Part shown: piece by piece, positions 4,739 to 8,599 of the stretch | How the letters are laid out: each line of letters begins with the position of its first letter | Position numbering within the stretch: position 1 is the first letter of the stretch | Assembly (NCBI GenBank): GCA_945952425.1 | Contig: CAMFIX010000110.1 | Location: 1 to 8,599, forward strand | Reading direction: 5' to 3' | DNA length: 8,599 bases | Origin: an uncultured Pseudorhodobacter sp. | Lineage (GTDB): Bacteria; Pseudomonadota; Alphaproteobacteria; Rhodobacterales; Rhodobacteraceae | The notes under the pieces: generated by a model | What the model saw: only the letters and a program-made list of their open reading frames with translations | Database searches by the model: none | What the model was told of the DNA's origin: nothing | Translations under genes and position numbers: made by a program

Positions 4739-5377
4739 ATGACGACCGTCTCGATCCAGCTTCTCGTCCTCGCCGGGATTGCTGTCTTCCTGATCATCAA
4801 GCTTCGCTCCGTCCTGGGCACGCGCGACGGCTATGAGCCCACGGCCGCCGCTCCGGTGGCGCGTGCGGCCACGACCGTCGATGGCACGCTGGACGAAGAC
4901 ATCGCCGACCATGCGCCCGACGAGGCCAGCCGCTCGGCGCTCGCCGCGATGAAAGGGGCAGAGCCTTCCTTCAACGTGACCGAATTCCTGAAAGGCGCGC
5001 GCGGCGCCTATGAGATGATCCTGATGGCCTTCGACAAGGGCGAGATCGACCGCATCCGCCCCTATGTCGGCGACGAGGTCGAGCATTCCTTCGACACCGC
5101 CGTGGCCGAGCGCATGTCGCGCGGGCTGACCGTCACCTCCTCCTTCATGGGCATCCGCGAGCTGACCCTGACCGAGGCGACTTTCGACCGCACGACGAAG
5201 CGCGCCGAAATCTCGATCCGCTTCACCGGAGAGGTCATCCGCGCGGTGAAGGATGCCCAAGGCAACGTCGTCGAAGGCAATGCGACCGCGATCCAGCGCC
5301 AACGCGAGGTCTGGGTCTTTGCCCGGGCCATGGGCACCGGCGATCCGAACTGGCAACTCGTGGCCATCAGCGATTGA
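4739..5377 (+). CDS. timA: Tim44/TimA family membrane-anchored protein
   Basis: The 212-aa product has one N-terminal membrane segment (about 5-20) followed by LRSVLGTRDGYE (22-33), a signature of the alphaproteobacterial TimA proteins. Then come a low-complexity Ala/Asp-rich linker (about 35-75) and a Tim44-like domain (about 78-211) ending in WQLVAISD. Tim44 in mitochondria tethers Hsp70 to the import channel, and bacterial TimA is an inner-membrane relative whose molecular role is poorly defined. The ATG at 4739 is chosen because the membrane segment follows directly; another ATG at 4728 is in a different frame and stops after three codons. Only a weak purine stretch precedes the start. 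mltA follows after four bases, so the two are surely co-transcribed. Confidence 0.88.
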   Translation: MTTVSIQLLVLAGIAVFLIIKLRSVLGTRDGYEPTAAAPVARAATTVDGTLDEDIADHAPDEASRSALAAMKGAEPSFNVTEFLKGARGAYEMILMAFDKGEIDRIRPYVGDEVEHSFDTAVAERMSRGLTVTSSFMGIRELTLTEATFDRTTKRAEISIRFTGEVIRAVKDAQGNVVEGNATAIQRQREVWVFARAMGTGDPNWQLVAISD

Positions 5378-5381
5378 GGCG

Positions 5382-6398
5382 ATGCGTGGCTTGGCTCTGG
5401 CCTTGGCGATCTGGGCGGGGACGGTGATGGCCGCACCCGCCCAAGTGCTTGATTTCGCAGAGCTTCCCGATTGGGACAGCGACGACCACCTCGCCGCGCT
5501 GCAGACCTTCCTGAAAACCTGCGACATGCTGGACCAGGCCGATTGGCAGCCGATCTGCCAGGTCGCCGCCACGATGGACCAGAACGAAGCCGCCGCCCGC
5601 GACTTCTTCGAACTGTTGTTCCGCCCCGTGCTGCTGGGCCATCCCCCTGCGCTTTTCACCGGCTATTACGAGCCCGTCCTGCAGGGCTCCCCGGTCCGCA
5701 CCGCGCGCTTCCGATACCCGATCTACCGCCGCCCGCCGGAACTCCGCGATGGCGTTGCCTGGTATGACCGCGCCACCATCGAAAGTGGCATCCTGCGGGG
5801 CCGCGGGTTAGAGATCGCCTGGCTCGACGACCCGGTCGAGGTGTTTTTCCTGCATATCCAAGGCTCTGGCCGCATTCAGATGCCCGATGGCCAAGTGATC
5901 CGCGTCGGCTATGCCGGGCGGAACGGCTATCCTTACCGCTCGATCGGGCAAGTTCTGGTCGCCCGCGGCGCCATGACGCCCGACCAGCTTTCGGCGCAAA
6001 GCATCGCGGCCTGGGTGCGCGCCAATCCTTCCGTCGGCGCGCAGGTCTTGAACCAGAACCCGTCCTATATCTTCTTCCGCAAACTGGGCCTGGCCGAGAG
6101 CGAGGGCCCCATCGGCGCCATGGGCCGGTCGATCACGCCCATGCGCTCGGTCGCCGTGGACCCGGATTTCGTGCCGCTCGGCACCCCGGTCTGGGTAGAG
6201 AAAACCGGCGCCAATCCGATCAACCGGCTGATGGTGGCGCAAGACACCGGCGGCGCGATCAAGGGCGCGCAGCGGGCCGACATCTTCTTTGGCTCCGGCC
6301 AGGCGGCGGGTCTGGCCGCCGGAGAAATCAAGGACGGCGGCCGTCTCGTCATGCTTTTGCCCATCGACCGCGCCTTCTCTCTCGCGCCGGACGAGTGA
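5382..6398 (+). CDS. mltA: Membrane-bound lytic murein transglycosylase A family (MltA)
   Basis: MltA enzymes cleave the MurNAc-GlcNAc bond of peptidoglycan to 1,6-anhydro products in the periplasm. The 338-aa product starts with a signal peptide (about 1-18, ending VMA-AP). The MltA domain includes LFTGYYEP (91-98) and FFLHIQGSGR (155-164). The C-terminal 3D domain holds VDPDFVPLGTPVW (259-271), QDTGGAIKG with Asp288, the probable catalytic acid by analogy with E. coli Asp308, and ADIFFG with Asp300. Unlike E. coli MltA, there is no lipobox cysteine at the signal cleavage site, so the protein is probably soluble in the periplasm or held by other means. The ATG at 5382 is preceded by GAGG inside the timA stop region; the longer open frame from 5253 overlaps timA and is rejected. 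Its stop lies next to the smr start. Confidence 0.92.
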   Translation: MRGLALALAIWAGTVMAAPAQVLDFAELPDWDSDDHLAALQTFLKTCDMLDQADWQPICQVAATMDQNEAAARDFFELLFRPVLLGHPPALFTGYYEPVLQGSPVRTARFRYPIYRRPPELRDGVAWYDRATIESGILRGRGLEIAWLDDPVEVFFLHIQGSGRIQMPDGQVIRVGYAGRNGYPYRSIGQVLVARGAMTPDQLSAQSIAAWVRANPSVGAQVLNQNPSYIFFRKLGLAESEGPIGAMGRSITPMRSVAVDPDFVPLGTPVWVEKTGANPINRLMVAQDTGGAIKGAQRADIFFGSGQAAGLAAGEIKDGGRLVMLLPIDRAFSLAPDE

Positions 6399-6400
6399 CC

Positions 6401-7000
6401 ATGCGCCGCCGCGGCCTTTCGCCCGAGGAGGAAGACCTCTGGGCCCAGGTGGCGCGCACCGTGCAGCGGGCCGAAGCGCATCTGCGCGCCGAAAAGCTGG
6501 CGCATAAGCGCAAACCCCTGCCGGAAGCGCCCAAACCCCCCGAGCCGCAAAAACCCCTGCTGGAGGCCTTTCGGCTGGGCGAGAAAGCCCGCCCCCTGCG
6601 CGCCAAGCCCTGGGAGGAGCCCGCGACCCCGGCCGAGCACCTGGCCCAGGCCCCCCTGCAGATGGATGCCAAGAAGCACGGCCAGATGACGCGCGGCAAG
6701 CTCGACCCCGAGGCGCGGATCGACCTGCACGGGCTGACGCTGGCCGAGGCGCATCCCGAGCTGATCCGCTTTATCCTCAACGCCCAGACCGCCGGGCTTC
6801 GGTTGGTTCTGGTCATCACCGGCAAGGGCAAACCGGGGCCGGACCACGGCCCGATCCCCCAGCGCGTCGGCGCGCTGCGCCACCAGGTGCCGCACTGGCT
6901 GCACATGGCCCCCTTGGGCCCCGCCGTGCTGCAGGTGCGCGAGGCGCATCTGAAACACGGCGGCGGCGGAGCCTATTACGTTTACCTGAAGAAGCGCTGA
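6401..7000 (+). CDS. Smr domain-containing protein (putative nuclease)
   Basis: The 199-aa protein has a basic, Pro-rich N-terminal half (about 1-100) and a C-terminal Smr domain, related to the end of MutS2. Its motifs are IDLHGLT (107-113), VITGKGK (138-144) and HGGGGAYYVYL (186-196). Smr domains bind and often cut nucleic acids: branched DNA, or mRNA on stalled ribosomes in E. coli SmrB. The substrate here is unknown. The ATG at 6401 has GGA nine bases upstream; a GTG at 6395 overlapping the mltA stop is an in-frame alternative adding two residues. It is the third and last gene of the timA-mltA unit and ends before a large hairpin. Confidence 0.88.
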   Translation: MRRRGLSPEEEDLWAQVARTVQRAEAHLRAEKLAHKRKPLPEAPKPPEPQKPLLEAFRLGEKARPLRAKPWEEPATPAEHLAQAPLQMDAKKHGQMTRGKLDPEARIDLHGLTLAEAHPELIRFILNAQTAGLRLVLVITGKGKPGPDHGPIPQRVGALRHQVPHWLHMAPLGPAVLQVREAHLKHGGGGAYYVYLKKR

Positions 7001-7001
7001 A

Positions 7002-7045
7002 GCGGGATGCGGAAAAGGGATCGCCGGTTTTCCGCAAAATCCCGC
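7002..7045. terminator. Nested hairpin between convergent smr and hydrolase genes
   Basis: GCGGGATGCGGAAAA (7002-7016) pairs with TTTTCCGC (7028-7035) and ATCCCGC (7039-7045), with a three-base AAA bulge and an 11-base loop. That makes a 15-pair stem in the 59-bp gap between two convergent stops. Neither direction has a long U-run right after the stem, so it may act as a bidirectional 3'-end stabiliser or a weak terminator rather than a classical intrinsic one. Confidence 0.6.
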
Positions 7046-7059
7046 GACCCCAAAATCCT

Positions 7060-8103
7060 CTACTGAATCACCGGCTTCAGGATCACCTGGGTCACGTTGC
7101 GCACCGACAGCACCACCATCGGCAACAGTCCCGCCGCCCCGCCATCGCTGGCCACCAAGGCCTGCGCCGCGCCGGCCTGGTTCAAAAGCGCGATCAGCGC
7201 GGGCGAGTTGCCCAGGTTGAAATGCCCCTCCCCGGTGTTGAAGGCGCCGACATCGACCAATGTCACCTTCAGATCGGCCAGGGGCCGCACGTCCTGCAAA
7301 TTCCCCAGCCGCGCCTTTTCCCCGCTGATCCAGCCCGACAGCCGCAAGGCCTTGTCCTTCTGCGAGGTAAAGATGATGAACGGGTCCGGCAGTTTGCCCA
7401 TCCGCTCCGCAAGGTTGTGGAACACGTCCACATCCAGGTCGGGCGAGATCAGCATGACGCCCGCCAGCCGGTCCAAAGTCGCCCGGTCGCCCTCGATGGC
7501 CATCTGGCGCAGGGTCTCCATCGTCACGGCGCTGCCCATCGAATGGCTGATCAGCGTGATCTTCTTTGCCCCGGCCTGGCGCAGCTCTTTTAGCAGCCCC
7601 TCCAGCCCGTCGCGGGCATAAAGCGCGGAATCGCGGTCATAGGCATAGCCCGCCACTGTCCCGCGCGAGGGCCAGGCGTAAGAGACCAGCACCCCCGGCA
7701 CCTTGAAATCCTGCCCCAGCTGCGCCAGCCGATACAGCCCCTCGGCAAAGTTGGTGTTATAGCCATGGACGAAAACCACCGCCTCGCCGCCGGTCCGCCG
7801 CAGCTCTGCCGCCAAGTCGCCGCGGAAGGCGGAATCGCCGGTATAGTGCCGCTTTCCGGTGATGGTGAAATCCTTGGCCGGGTCGTTGCCATAGGTGATC
7901 TCGCCCGGCTTGTGATCGGCCGGGATCGAGACGTCATAGCGCGCCAGCCCCAGCGGCCTGCGGTCGAACAGCGTCGGATCGCCCGCGGCATCGAAGCCCC
8001 GCGTCGTGCCCACGAAGACCGGCCGACCCTCGCCCGGCGCAAAGCCCAGCTCGCCCCGCGGCGTGCAGGCGACCAGGAAGACCAGCGCCAGCCTAAAGAA
8101 CAT
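7060..8103 (-). CDS. Predicted lipoprotein alpha/beta hydrolase (DUF900 type)
   Basis: The 347-aa product starts with a lipoprotein signal (MFFRLALVFLVAC, lipobox LVAC with Cys13), predicting a lipid-anchored periplasmic enzyme. The body is an alpha/beta hydrolase: oxyanion-hole region VVFVHGYNTNF (109-119), the YAWPSRG (142-148) and YAYDRDSALYAR (153-164) blocks seen in the DUF900 family, and nucleophile elbow SHSMG with Ser188. ISPDLDVDVF (219-228) follows, then a probable acid at Asp250 (SQKDKAL) and the catalytic His294 in GHFNL. Substrate is unknown; esterase or lipase activity is only an inference. The ATG at 8103 is preferred because it gives the clean signal peptide. A TTG/ATG-like frame upstream to 8163 lies inside hslU. 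Its start overlaps the hslU stop by 11 bp, indicating co-transcription and coupled translation. Confidence 0.85.
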   Translation of the reverse strand: MFFRLALVFLVACTPRGELGFAPGEGRPVFVGTTRGFDAAGDPTLFDRRPLGLARYDVSIPADHKPGEITYGNDPAKDFTITGKRHYTGDSAFRGDLAAELRRTGGEAVVFVHGYNTNFAEGLYRLAQLGQDFKVPGVLVSYAWPSRGTVAGYAYDRDSALYARDGLEGLLKELRQAGAKKITLISHSMGSAVTMETLRQMAIEGDRATLDRLAGVMLISPDLDVDVFHNLAERMGKLPDPFIIFTSQKDKALRLSGWISGEKARLGNLQDVRPLADLKVTLVDVGAFNTGEGHFNLGNSPALIALLNQAGAAQALVASDGGAAGLLPMVVLSVRNVTQVILKPVIQ

Positions 8104-8599
8104 AGCGGCTGAGGTCGGCCGACCGCGCCAGCTGCCCCAGGTTGGCCTCGACAAAACCAGCATCGACGGTGATCTCCTCTCCGGCGCGATCCGGGGCGTT
8201 GAAGGAGATTTCCTCGAACACCCGCTCCATCACCGTATAAAGCCTTCTGGCGCCGATGTTTTCAACCGTCCGGTTCACCTCGGCCGCAATGCGCGCCAAA
8301 GCGCCGATCCCCTCGGGGGTGAAGGTCACCCTCACCTCTTCGGTGGCCAGAAGCGCGGTGTATTGCCGGGTCAGCGCATTGTCGGTTTCGGTCAGGATGC
8401 GGATGAAATCGCCCTCGGTCAGCGCCTGCAGTTCCACCCGGATCGGCAGGCGGCCCTGCAGTTCCGGCAGAAGGTCCGAGGGTTTGGCGATGTGAAAGGC
8501 GCCCGAGGCGATAAAGAGGATGTGGTCGGTCTTCACCGGCCCGTGCTTGGTGGACACCGTCGTCCCCTCGATCAGCGGCAGCAGGTCGCGCTGCACGCC
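8093..8599 (-). CDS. hslU: HslU, ATPase subunit of the HslUV protease (C-terminal part)
   Basis: HslU is the hexameric AAA+ unfoldase that feeds proteins into the HslV peptidase. Only the last 168 or so residues are in the window; the gene continues past the right edge. The visible part begins GVQRDLLPLIEG. It contains STKHGPVKTDHILFIASGAFH (split near 15-35), the arginine-finger region ELQGRLPIRVEL, the sensor-2 motif ENIGARRL and the C-terminal LSRYVL, the tail that docks into HslV (LSRFIL in E. coli). No frameshift is seen. hslV would be expected upstream, to the right. The stop overlaps the start of the lipoprotein hydrolase. Confidence 0.95.
   Translation of the reverse strand, partial: GVQRDLLPLIEGTTVSTKHGPVKTDHILFIASGAFHIAKPSDLLPELQGRLPIRVELQALTEGDFIRILTETDNALTRQYTALLATEEVRVTFTPEGIGALARIAAEVNRTVENIGARRLYTVMERVFEEISFNAPDRAGEEITVDAGFVEANLGQLARSADLSRYVL

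Noticed and set aside
4217..5659. 480-aa minus-strand open frame spanning fxsA, timA and mltA
   Set aside because: It lies antisense to two recognisable genes and overlaps fxsA in another frame; the composition is typical of a high-GC shadow frame.

Overview
The window reads as a chromosomal segment of a high-GC alphaproteobacterium, most likely a member of the Rhodobacteraceae (order Rhodobacterales). The evidence is the gene set and its order: hemJ, then maf-aroE-coaE-dnaQ, then secB/fxsA facing timA-mltA-smr, then hslU. In alphaproteobacteria such as Caulobacter, this maf/aroE/coaE/dnaQ/secB cluster is known to lie beside the replication origin. All proteins look intact and housekeeping in character. 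I see no transposase, phage gene, CRISPR array, tRNA or rRNA.

Layout. Positions 1-115 hold a probable leftward promoter for a gene outside the window and the 3' flank of hemJ. HemJ, a heme-biosynthesis membrane protein, runs leftward (577-116). Positions 578-968 are non-coding and are the most interesting part. They contain an AT-rich tract, one consensus-matching DnaA box plus several near-consensus ones (one pair facing each other), a perfect CtrA box (TTAA-N7-TTAA) overlapped by an IHF-like site, and a 17-bp direct repeat. I interpret this as the chromosomal origin, oriC. Rightward from it runs a tightly overlapped operon: maf (969-1559), aroE (GTG start, 1556-2410), coaE (2407-2985) and dnaQ (2978-3667). 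It meets the leftward fxsA-secB pair (4644-3716), and secB ends at a clear intrinsic terminator. From a divergent 94-bp gap, timA, mltA and an Smr-domain gene run rightward (4739-7000). They meet, at a large nested hairpin, a leftward pair: hslU (cut by the right edge) and a lipoprotein alpha/beta hydrolase of the DUF900 type whose start overlaps the hslU stop.

Functional themes. The genes are core functions: heme synthesis (HemJ), nucleotide-pool cleaning (Maf), shikimate pathway (AroE), CoA synthesis (CoaE), replication proofreading (DnaQ), protein export (SecB), envelope biology (TimA, MltA, lipoprotein hydrolase) and proteolysis (HslU). The regulatory logic of the hemJ-maf gap is the main prize. 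It suggests that DnaA, CtrA and possibly IHF act on one ~390-bp element that also serves as the divergent leader of hemJ and of the maf-dnaQ operon.

Limits. No searches or skew calculations were possible. By eye, the + strand is C-rich both left and right of the proposed origin, so simple strand skew does not obviously support it; that caveat is recorded below.
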